The translations under genes were made by a program, and so were the position numbers. From Actinomucor elegans (Eukaryota; Mucoromycota; Mucoromycetes; Mucorales; Mucoraceae): a stretch of 64,000 nt of DNA. The stretch is from contig JAMSLZ010000004.1 in NCBI GenBank assembly GCA_026027325.1, positions 1-64,000 of the forward strand. The letters are read 5' to 3'. The notes under the pieces are model-generated. The model worked only from the letters and a program-made list of their open reading frames with translations. It was not told the DNA's origin and searched no databases. The first letter of the stretch is position 1, and every line of letters begins with the position of its first letter. This document shows positions 11,727 to 20,003 of this stretch, piece by piece.

Positions 11727-12095
11727 TCAATTTTTAATATTTTCTATATTTTCCAAGAACTTATGATTTCTTTTTGCATAATCTAACCATGATTTAAAAT
11801 TATAAATTTCTTTAATACTAACATATCCTTTTCTTAAACACCAGGATTTGAAATATTCATTTCTAACTTTTTCGTTATCATCTAAAATTGTTTTTATCAC
11901 TAAATTGGCATGGATATTTGTATTGTTTTCACCAACATCATAGAAAGGACCACTATATAAAATTTTATCAATATTTTTTATATTTCCAACCCATTGCAGT
12001 ATTTTCTTGTTTAATATTTCGGATGATTTATTCTTGACATCTTTTTTTTCAGGATTTAGAGTTAAAACCACAGCATAATAATAGATTTTTTCCAT
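11727..12095 (-). CDS. ORF B of the chromodomain-transposase element (122 aa, unknown)
   Basis: The frame is open from 12134, but the ATG at 12095 (MEKIYYYAVVLTLNP) avoids overlap with the preceding ORF A and is the likelier start. It lies between ORF A and the transposase in the same orientation. From that start, visible features are a hydrophobic VVLTLNP (9-15), IHANLVIK (H62) and SWLDYAKRN (Y106, K108). Their order and spacing recall motifs I-III of HUH/Rep-like endonucleases, but the match is weak: HAN rather than HUH, and Lys at +2 from Tyr. It is identical in all three copies in this window. Function unassigned. Confidence 0.6.
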   Translation of the reverse strand: MEKIYYYAVVLTLNPEKKDVKNKSSEILNKKILQWVGNIKNIDKILYSGPFYDVGENNTNIHANLVIKTILDDNEKVRNEYFKSWCLRKGYVSIKEIYNFKSWLDYAKRNHKFLENIENIKN

Positions 12096-12117
12096 TAAAT
12101 ATAATATTGATGTTATT

Positions 12118-12396
12118 TTAAAAATAATTCTCAAATATTATAGATACTTTTATATTTTCCAAAATATCATGCCAAGAATTAGATGCCAAGGAAGTTGTTT
12201 TTAGATTTCTCAATGTGATTAAACGCAATGGAAGTCTAAAAATAGGACAAGATAAACATTTACAACTACTTAATATTTTTAACTTTCCTAAAAAATCAAG
12301 GCATAAATATAATGTTGCCTTTTTATCCATAAATAAAATGTTGGTTACTTGTTCTATTTTAGAATAAAATTTATTTATATTATTATTTGTATTCAA
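12118..12396 (-). CDS. ORF A of the chromodomain-transposase element (92 aa, unknown)
   Basis: Starts MNTNNNINKFYSKIEQ inside module X; about the first 48 codons lie in X and the rest in the unique unit. A Cys cluster SSCKCLSCPIF at about 43-53 could bind zinc. A related frame (LHEKAILYLCFLL) sits at the end of the diverged element at 62380, which argues that this is a real, conserved protein. It is the first frame of a three-gene transcription unit with ORF B and the transposase. Function unknown; a DNA-binding helper is possible. Confidence 0.6.
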   Translation of the reverse strand: MNTNNNINKFYSKIEQVTNILFMDKKATLYLCLDFLGKLKILSSCKCLSCPIFRLPLRLITLRNLKTTSLASNSWHDILENIKVSIIFENYF

Positions 12397-12470
12397 AAAA
12401 ATCTATTATTTCCTAATTTTTTATATATTGTACTATTTTGAACATATTTCTGTAATACTAAATGTTCTTC
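12251..12470 (-). repeat. Module X, copy 2 (220 bp, shared middle repeat)
   Basis: Central repeat of the dimer. It serves as the downstream end of one unit and the upstream end, with the ORF A start, of the other. It has the six-T variant, like copy 1. Confidence 0.95.
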
Positions 12471-12481
12471 TTATTAATTGA

Positions 12482-13960
12482 TTAATTATTTTCTATTGAT
12501 TTCCAATAATTCAAAATAGTATCATGTGATGTAAAATCTTTTTCTTTTACCCATGAATTATGTTCTTTACCATACTTTTTCCATTTTACAAAATATTCAT
12601 ATAAGTTCTTTACTTTTTTGTGTTTAATTATATATTGTATTTCATATATATTTTGATCATTATTACTAGTGATATCTTCCTCCATTTGATCCATAATATC
12701 TATATTCACTTCATTTATATTTAAATTATTTAAAAATTGATTTTGTAATGATTTTATATCAACGATATTTTCTATTTTATATTGTGTTTTTAATGTTACT
12801 TCTTTATTCATTTCAATATTATTTTTATAATAATAATCAAAATTATCATTTAGCCATTTGTTGTAATGGGCATTTTCTTCAATTCCAAATAACTCTGTAA
12901 AATATTTTATGTTCAGTAATACTATTGCTAATTTTAGCTGTATATTATATGTCTTATTATCTGTTATTCTAATCTTATTTTGTCCACTAAATCTTTTAAA
13001 AATACTACCTAATTCTGCAAAATATTTTTCTATTTTTGACCTTAATCCACCTAATTCTTCATTGAATTTTTTTTCATCTATGGTTAATTCAACTCCTTTA
13101 TCTTTTTTTATAGGATAGCAAAAATTTTTCAAGGATATATTAAATCCAATATTACTAAATTTTTCTATAAATTCTTTTACTGTGTTTTCATATAATCCAT
13201 CAAAACATATACAATCTATTTCATTATAAAACTTATTGATATTTATGTCTAAAAGCATTTTATCATCAGTATTATTTCTACAAGGTAAGGAATCAGATAT
13301 ATAAACACATATTCTATTAATATCTATAATAAATTGTGTATTTAATCCATTTCTTTTTAATTTATACGAGAATAACTCTTTTTTATCTAGATTAATATCT
13401 TGATATGTTATACGATTATGGTGACCATCAATTAGTAATGTTACATTATCTAACATCATTGGATTAAATTTCTTAGCACAAAGTAATCTCAATGTATGTG
13501 TAGAAAAACATTTTTCTAATTTATTATTTATCCATTTTTCCAATAAATCATAATTATTTATATATAATGATTGATATAATTTATAAAAACTAGTAGATGG
13601 AATATACATTTCCATTTCATTTATAGATTTTCCATTTAATAAATGTTCTAATAATATCAATACTTTATCTGCTGTTATATATGGACCTGGTAGTTTTATA
13701 TTGTTACATAAATCTGTCAAAAATACAAATGGAGCAATACTTCCTAATTTAATATATATATTTTTTTTAATTCTATCAATATTTGGTATACTCGTTATTT
13801 TAGATCTATGATATTTCAATTCAACTTTATATATATATTCATTTTTCATAAATTTCCAATACCTATTGTAAATATTTCTGTATTCATTTTCAATTAATAA
13901 GTCTATATGAGTGTTCATAAACAAATAAAATGATGTATTTTTATATAAAGAGAAATTCAA
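12482..13960 (-). CDS. PIF/Harbinger-like DDE transposase with C-terminal chromodomain (492 aa)
   Basis: Residues 97-134 form a probable helix-turn-helix (ADKVLILLEHLLNGKSINEM). The DDE_Tnp_4-type core shows LLIDGHHNR (D178), CICFDGLYE (D254) and LRSKIEKYF (E311). The last region has the family pattern of a conserved Asn-rich stretch, Arg and then Glu before an F-x-x-F signature. Residues 439-488 are a chromodomain: YEIQYIIKHKK, then EYFVKWKKYGKEHNSW, then ILNYWK. The aromatic cage positions Y, W and W/Y are plausible. The ending closely resembles the chromodomains of the chromoviruses in this same window. It should cut and paste its element; the chromodomain probably steers insertion to methylated-H3 heterochromatin. 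The copy at 46930-48408 has the same protein sequence throughout. Confidence 0.92.
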   Translation of the reverse strand: MNFSLYKNTSFYLFMNTHIDLLIENEYRNIYNRYWKFMKNEYIYKVELKYHRSKITSIPNIDRIKKNIYIKLGSIAPFVFLTDLCNNIKLPGPYITADKVLILLEHLLNGKSINEMEMYIPSTSFYKLYQSLYINNYDLLEKWINNKLEKCFSTHTLRLLCAKKFNPMMLDNVTLLIDGHHNRITYQDINLDKKELFSYKLKRNGLNTQFIIDINRICVYISDSLPCRNNTDDKMLLDININKFYNEIDCICFDGLYENTVKEFIEKFSNIGFNISLKNFCYPIKKDKGVELTIDEKKFNEELGGLRSKIEKYFAELGSIFKRFSGQNKIRITDNKTYNIQLKLAIVLLNIKYFTELFGIEENAHYNKWLNDNFDYYYKNNIEMNKEVTLKTQYKIENIVDIKSLQNQFLNNLNINEVNIDIMDQMEEDITSNNDQNIYEIQYIIKHKKVKNLYEYFVKWKKYGKEHNSWVKEKDFTSHDTILNYWKSIENN

Positions 13961-14008
13961 TTTTTAATATTTTCTATATTTAATAAACTTTTATTTATAT
14001 ATGAAAAT

Positions 14009-14377
14009 TCAATTTTTAATATTTTCTATATTTTCCAAGAACTTATGATTTCTTTTTGCATAATCTAACCATGATTTAAAATTATAAATTTCTTTAATAC
14101 TAACATATCCTTTTCTTAAACACCAGGATTTGAAATATTCATTTCTAACTTTTTCGTTATCATCTAAAATTGTTTTTATCACTAAATTGGCATGGATATT
14201 TGTATTGTTTTCACCAACATCATAGAAAGGACCACTATATAAAATTTTATCAATATTTTTTATATTTCCAACCCATTGCAGTATTTTCTTGTTTAATATT
14301 TCGGATGATTTATTCTTGACATCTTTTTTTTCAGGATTTAGAGTTAAAACCACAGCATAATAATAGATTTTTTCCAT
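14009..14377 (-). CDS. ORF B, second dimer unit
   Basis: Identical in translation to 11727-12095. The likely start is the ATG at 14377, although the frame is open to 14416. It lies 48 bp upstream of the transposase frame and next to ORF A, so one transcript probably carries all three. Confidence 0.6.
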   Translation of the reverse strand: MEKIYYYAVVLTLNPEKKDVKNKSSEILNKKILQWVGNIKNIDKILYSGPFYDVGENNTNIHANLVIKTILDDNEKVRNEYFKSWCLRKGYVSIKEIYNFKSWLDYAKRNHKFLENIENIKN

Positions 14378-14399
14378 TAAATATAATATTGATGTTATT

Positions 14400-14678
14400 T
14401 TAAAAATAATTCTCAAATATTATAGATACTTTTATATTTTCCAAAATATCATGCCAAGAATTAGATGCCAAGGAAGTTGTTTTTAGATTTCTCAATGTGA
14501 TTAAACGCAATGGAAGTCTAAAAATAGGACAAGATAAACATTTACAACTACTTAATATTTTTAACTTTCCTAAAAAATCAAGGCATAAATATAATGTTGC
14601 CTTTTTATCCATAAATAAAATGTTGGTTACTTGTTCTATTTTAGAATAAAATTTATTTATATTATTATTTGTATTCAA
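14400..14678 (-). CDS. ORF A, second dimer unit
   Basis: Identical in translation to 12118-12396. Its start lies within module X copy 3, so X supplies the 5' end of the transcription unit. Confidence 0.6.
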   Translation of the reverse strand: MNTNNNINKFYSKIEQVTNILFMDKKATLYLCLDFLGKLKILSSCKCLSCPIFRLPLRLITLRNLKTTSLASNSWHDILENIKVSIIFENYF

Positions 14679-14753
14679 AAAAATCTATTATTTCCTAATT
14701 TTTTTATATATTGTACTATTTTGAACATATTTCTGTAATACTAAATGTTCTTC
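14533..14753 (-). repeat. Module X, copy 3 (221 bp)
   Basis: Right terminal repeat of the dimer. It has the seven-T variant shared with copies at 18621, 46698 and 48981. The ACT target duplication follows at 14754-14756. Confidence 0.95.
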
Positions 14754-16189
14754 ACTCTTATTGCGCACAACACTTTAACTGAAGCTTCTGTATAATAGGA
14801 ATTAACCTCAATGTCAGCTTGTAATTGTGTTTTTTTTTCCAAGCTTTCGAATATTTCCCTCGTTCTTAATGTCGTAATTATCTATAAATACGTCGTCATT
14901 CATACTGCTTATATTCTTATACTGACTTGTATTCTTAAATACTTATACCACTTCAGTAATACTTATAGCCAGTAATGCCATATAGCTTTTGAACCTTTAC
15001 TATTAGTTTTAAAGCTAATAACCATTAAGTAAGTGCAATGATTACTAATCCATTAATTTCTTTGTATATTAATCTAATACTGTTATAATAGATTTAGTTG
15101 TGTATATATACAAGACGAAGACTATTAAAACTGTAGCCCAGTGAATTATAATTGATTGTGTCTGATATAGTGTTGGTAAGTCTGTAGCAATAGCGAGTTT
15201 CATTCAAGAATCTAATCATTACTTACTTTAGGAAAAGATGATTAAAATATGCTATTATACAAGCGTGGGCCATTCTTCTAAAGGTTAGTTCAAATATACT
15301 CTTAAAATATTGTTTCATCAACGATAACTGACATTATTTATACAGTTATTTGCTTAATTCATTTACCTGTTACTTGCCAGTGGGACATAAATTCTTTATA
15401 CTTGTATGACAATAAGGTAAGTTAAATACTGTTCGTGTGTGATAGAAAGCTGGTTATTGTATATTCAGCTATTGAAGGCTAGTGTGTATTAGAGTAATAT
15501 CTGTTGAAGTTATATATTATATAAATAAAAAAAATAGCAATTAAATTATTATCTGAATAACCAAAATGACTATAATATTATTAGTAGTGTATTGTGAATA
15601 TATGATAGAAAACTAATAATAATATTGATTATAAATCATCAATATGGAGGGATTAATCCATACTATTATTGACTGGAAACCACTACTATTATACAATTTA
15701 CCCATAATAATATTGAAGGAAAACCCTTAATATTATAGTATTTACCCATAATATTATCGAATAAGAGTCACTAATATTATCAACCGCCGAAAAAACACTG
15801 CCTAGAAATTGACAATAATTATTAGCAGAACTATAGTCGATTTTACCCCTAATATTATCAACTTTTGGGCAAAAAACCGACAATATTTTCGCCATAGTGA
15901 TAGGGTGTTTCTTCTGCCGGTTGCCTTATTGCTACTACCAACGTCGTTTGTAGCATTCATCCTTGGATCCGAGCCATGGTGCTACCAAAAGTAAGCTTTT
16001 GCCATATTGCAGGTCCAACTCTTCAAGGCTAATCAAAATACGCGATTTTAATTTAATAAGCATATTATATTTTAGGCCAATATTTTGAGAAACATTTTAA
16101 TTCACAAGATTTTTTTACAAAATAAAAAATGTTAAAAGTATATTATTTAATACAATTAATACTATTTTCATAAATACAAGTATATAACC
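14754..16189. other. Gene-free stretch
   Basis: I see no credible coding frame, RNA gene or intact element here. It is AT-rich, with many short CTTATA and TAATAC words. The only structure is the AATATTAT cluster listed separately. Confidence 0.5.
15560..15900. repeat. Second AATATTAT motif cluster
   Basis: About eleven copies of AATATTAT or close variants spaced roughly 20-40 bp apart. Several follow 'acccataat' or 'cacta', and it ends in 'gacaatattttcgcc'. It may be a decayed minisatellite or an array of binding sites; nothing in the sequence decides. Confidence 0.4.
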
Positions 16190-16320
16190 TTCAGCCACAA
16201 TTCAACGAGTATAAATACAAGCTAGAAGAACTAGTTAGAAAGAATTAATAAATTTAAGTTGAATGAACTATAACCAAGTTATAATCGACTTACTACCTGC
16301 TTTTATCTTAATTTTACCGC
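16190..16320 (-). repeat. Fragment of repeat family V
   Basis: Inverted, diverged copy of part of 32095-32245 (shared 'caggtagtaagtcgattataacttggttat' region with small changes). It is truncated on the right by the following LTR fragment. Confidence 0.55.
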
Positions 16321-16330
16321 ACGACTTATC

Positions 16331-16492
16331 TTCGATGATAGATAGTTTATGAAGGTTAGTTGCACTAAGCATTGATTTCCATACATATCTTTTAACCGAC
16401 GTTACAAAGCTGTCAAAGCGCAAGCTGAGTATAAGCATTGTCGAACGTTGACCTGATTGGAGACGGAAACTGAACAAGTCATGTTTACAACA
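16331..16492 (-). repeat. Partial LTR of family Y
   Basis: Matches the first ~160 bp of the complete solo LTRs at 31132 and 42080 in inverted orientation, ending in GTTTACAACA. The other half is missing. Confidence 0.8.
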
Positions 16493-16605
16493 CTATAGCC
16501 TTAAGTAATTCTGGAGTGTCTTTTTCATTACCTCTAGCTTTAGGCTTAATATTGCTTATTTTACATCATTCCTAAGCCAAATATATTTCAACTTTAAGGT
16601 ATCCC

Positions 16606-16638
16606 TGTTTCTAGCCCTAACCCTATCTCTGAAGGTAA
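16606..16638 (+). repeat. Interstitial telomere-like motif
   Basis: CTAGCCCTAACCCTATC lies just outside the 98 bp satellite, giving a short, nearly intact telomeric match 16.6 kb from the end. Confidence 0.6.
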
Positions 16639-17030
16639 ACCCTTTCTCATGTGGTGTGATTAGCTCTCTCAGCCTACGAGTGTTATAAACCTGAGGTATG
16701 CCTTGTGCAAACCCTAGCCCTAGCCCTCAGGGTACTACCCTTTCTCATGTGGTGTGATTAGCTCTCTCAGCCTACGAGTGTTATAAACCTGAGGTATGCC
16801 TTGTGCAAACCCTAGCCCTAGCCCTCAGGGTACTACCCTTTCTCATGTGGTGTGATTAGCTCTCTCAGCCTACGAGTGTTATAAACCTGAGGTATGCCTT
16901 GTGCAAACCCTAGCCCTAGCCCTCAGGGTACTACCCTTTCGCATGTGGTGTGATTAGCTCTTTCAGCCTACCAGTGTTATAAACCTGAGGTATGCCTTGT
17001 GCAAACCCTAGCCCTAGCCCTCAGGGTACT
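16639..17030 (+). repeat. Subtelomeric satellite, exactly 4 x 98 bp
   Basis: Unit starts fall at 16639, 16737, 16835 and 16933. The fourth unit has a few substitutions (TCGCATG, CTTTCAG, CTACCAG). Each unit ends with AAACCCTAGCCCTAGCCCTC, a TAGCCC telomere-variant stretch, followed by AGGGTACT. The array sits between an interstitial telomere motif and a decayed telomere-like block. Confidence 0.95.
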
Positions 17031-18470
17031 ACCTAATCTGACACTAACTCTGTCCTAATCCTATTCTTAAGCCTAATCATAACCCTAATCATATCCTTAA
17101 TCTTAACCTTAACCCTATTCTTGTCCCTGTTTCTAACATTATTTCTAATGCTAATCTTATCCTAATCTTTATCCTAATCTTATCCCTGTTCTTATTTTTA
17201 ATGCCATCTCATATTTTTAATCAAACCCTAATCTTGTTTCTAAATTTTCTCTCAATTTAAATTTAATGTTCATTGTTTAATCTTAATTCTATTCCTTATT
17301 TTAGTTATTCTAATCTTACTTCTTACTTATATATTTTCATTCATATTCTAACTTTTACGTTCATTTTATTTTTTTTTTTTTTTTTTTTTTTTTTAATCTA
17401 TCTTTAATTTTATCCTATTCTTGTTCTTTCTTTGCTCTTTTCTTTATCATTATTCATTCTTTTTGTTTTATTTTTTTTTATCCCATTCTCTTTTTTAACA
17501 TTTCATTCTAATTATTTTTATATCTCATTATTTATTTATTTTTTTTTTTGCCTTGATTTTTTGCTCTATTTTTCAGTTATTAGCCTAATTTTCCTCTTAA
17601 TCTTATTCCTAATCCTAACCATATCTTAATTTTAATTCTGACAATACTATTTATTATCCCCCTGGTCTTATTCTTATCTTATTCCTAATTTTAGTTCTCT
17701 TCCTATTTCATATTTTGTCCTTAGTCCTTATTCTTATATTCAATATTACTATATCCTTATTCTTGCTCCATTCTATATTTCTAATTCTTTAATGTTGTTT
17801 CTATTCTATCCTTAACCTAATTATAAATCCATTCATAATCTTATTCCTATTCCTAATCATAATATTAATTCTAATCTTATTCATAGTCTTTTCCGTATAT
17901 CTTATCCCTAATTTTTATCTATTTCTTAATCATATTATTAATCTCTTTCTTATCCCTCAATTTACTGTCTTAAACTAACTTTTTCCTAATCCTTATTCTA
18001 ATCTTTTCCTTAATTAAGATTATGTTTATATTCCTATTTTAAAATTATATCATCTTTAAGTTTGTTCCTAGTATTTTTGATTTATCCATCTTTTTAATTT
18101 ATCATTATCATTATGTTTAACCTTATTATTCATTCTTTATCCTATTTTATATCCTATTTTTTATGCTTATTTTTCATATTATATATTTAATTATAATTTT
18201 TGTCTTATTCTTAATCTTCATTCTGTTCGTAATCTTTTTTTTTATTTTTATTTTTTTCTAATCTTGTGCCTATTCCTCTCTTGTCCTCATTCTAGTTCTA
18301 ACTTTATTTAATACTCTATCCCTAATTATTTTCGTAATTTATCTCTGATAATTTTCCTATCCTTCTCTTGTTTCTATTTTTTAATTATTTTTTTTTTAAT
18401 CTTATGTTAATTTATTCATTCTGATTTTATATTTTAATTTTATTTTATTTTTTTTTTTTGTTCGTATTAG
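17031..18470 (+). repeat. Second degenerate telomere-like block
   Basis: It opens with clear hexamers (CCTAAT, CCTATT, CTTAAG, CCTAAT, CATAAC, CCTAAT) and decays over 1.4 kb into T-rich sequence with 'taatctta' words. T runs lie near 17370-17394. Its polarity matches the terminal block, so it looks like a former telomere or subtelomere now 17 kb from the end. No gene. Confidence 0.8.
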
Positions 18471-18620
18471 AGCATCCGCCGCGGTTACATTAAAAATATT
18501 TTTTTCGCACATTTAATGTTAAAATTTTAAAAGTTTGCAAAAAATCGTCTACATCGTTGACATTATTCGCAACATTAAAATTAAAAATTAATTTTTCGAA
18601 CTAAAAACATTAAATGTAAT

Positions 18621-18841
18621 GATAAACATTTACAACTACTTAATATTTTTAACTTTCCTAAAAAATCAAGGCATAAATATAATGTTGCCTTTTTATCCAT
18701 AAATAAAATGTTGGTTACTTGTTCTATTTTAGAATAAAATTTATTTATATTATTATTTGTATTCAAAAAAATCTATTATTTCCTAATTTTTTTATATATT
18801 GTACTATTTTGAACATATTTCTGTAATACTAAATGTTCTTC
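18621..18841 (-). mobile_element. Solo module X (221 bp MITE)
   Basis: A full X with both ends (GATAAACATTTA and TAAATGTTCTTC) and nothing else of the element. AAT flanks it at 18618-18620 and 18842-18844. X is therefore a complete transposition substrate by itself. It carries a truncated ORF A start. Confidence 0.92.
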
Positions 18842-19206
18842 AATATAATATTATCTTTTTTTTGCTTCTTTTTTTTGACCTTCGTGCTATAAAAAAATTG
18901 TAGTATAAATTCAATTAGAATCCTTTTTATTATAACTTATTTTCGTAGAAAAGATACGTTAATAACTAATTGATTTTTAAATATTTGGATATAATATCGA
19001 ACTCTCTTTCTCTCTCTATATATGCTATCGGATGTATAGTTGATGATAATGTACAAGAGTCTCCGAAAGCAATAAGATGATATTGTTTATATATAATTAA
19101 GAGAATTCTTCAGTAGTCAATATCACAATAATTGTACATAAGACAGAAATTGCTACATTGTGTGTTTATCTACTGCAGCACATCTCAGACTTTTCTAAAA
19201 CCTACA

Positions 19207-19694
19207 ATGTCTTTATCAAATAAAAATCAAAACACTAGCACTGTCAGTAACAACATATTGTCTTCTGGAGAAAGTATGACTGTGTTACGGGCGCTCGTAC
19301 TGCGGTAAAAATTGAATAAAAAGCGAGTGAATCAGTTAGAACCGTTTTATGGGTTTTATTGATTCAAAGTGAGTTAAGTTTTTCTATCTAGCTTGTATCT
19401 CTTGTATTTATACTTCCAAAGAAATGGTCTCTTAGTAACAATCAAAGGTCTTTTTAATCTATGTTCATTCTTCATTAATTGTATTTTCAGCGGTGATTCA
19501 AAACTCCCTCTTTTGATGGATAGTTATTAAATGAATCCCGTCTTTTTAATATAATGCAGAATGTTATATGTGGATTTCACCACACGTACCATTGAAGTAA
19601 CAGTAGATGTAACTAGGGATACAATTTCGATAAATGATTCTGAAGGCGAAGGTCAAGCACCATCTAGAAAAACTTTTCCGAAGAAGAGGATGAG
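19207..19694 (+). pseudogene. Broken Harbinger accessory-type gene
   Basis: Starts MSLSNKNQNTSTVSNNILSS at 19207 and stays open to about 19283. It resumes after the V repeat near 19590 with EVTVDVTRDTISINDSEGEG and a basic RKTFPKKRM, and is cut at 19694 by a Z LTR. The Ser/Asn-rich start and acidic-then-basic end resemble helper proteins of DNA transposons. Two insertions make it non-functional. Family not recognised. Confidence 0.4.
19284..19589 (+). repeat. Repeat family V, probable solo LTR
   Basis: About 300 bp starting near TGTGTTACGGGCGCTCG and ending TTTCACCACA. It shares 'ctgcggtaaaaattgaat' and 'ctagcttgta' with the copy at 32030. A clear target duplication is not visible, so the ends are approximate. 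Confidence 0.45.
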
Positions 19695-20003
19695 TGTTAT
19701 AGAATAGAGATTATTGTATGAATAATAACTTATTCATTATCAATCTCATCTTTACGGAAGTACTTATGAGTTGATATGTTTAAGATTCATGTCTCAGATG
19801 GATATATATCTAGAACATAGACCTATAACATAACATCTTCTTAAATCCTCTTCACCACACTTAGATAGACGATTAGTATAAATAGGTTTAGTTTAGACAT
19901 AGTTATAGGATCTTCATCTTTATATTCATCTTTGTTAATAAAGCACAGTCTCAAAAAGTACTCTTTTTAGTCTTCTTTATTATTTCACTGCGCAAACACA
20001 ACA
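19695..20003 (+). mobile_element. Solo LTR of family Z
   Basis: 309 bp, TGTTATAGAATAG to CAAACACAACA, clearly the same LTR as 57036-57344 with scattered differences. The flanks (GATGAG and CCATG) do not form a target duplication, suggesting recombination between different insertions. Confidence 0.9.

Larger units (their letters stand above)
9970..14753 (-). mobile_element. Tandem dimer of the chromodomain-transposase element (X-unit-X-unit-X)
   Basis: Order is module X (9970-10189), coding unit (10190-12250), X (12251-12470), coding unit (12471-14532), X (14533-14753). The two units differ by one visible base, a T-run deletion. The whole array is flanked by ACT at 9967-9969 and 14754-14756, so it behaves as a single insertion. 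Outer ends are GATAAACATTTA and, inverted, GAAGAACATTTA, matching at 10 of 12 positions. A dimer sharing its middle terminal repeat is what recombination between LTR-like direct repeats produces. Confidence 0.9.

Noticed and set aside
9970..14753. Reading the X-flanked element as an LTR retrotransposon
   Set aside because: There is no reverse transcriptase, primer site or purine tract. The only enzyme is a DDE transposase, duplications are 3 bp rather than 5, and X has inverted ends of its own.
16268..16477. Possible small gene at a site that recurs near 31147
   Set aside because: The recurrence is the Y-family LTR, in inverted orientation here; the frames are LTR sequence.
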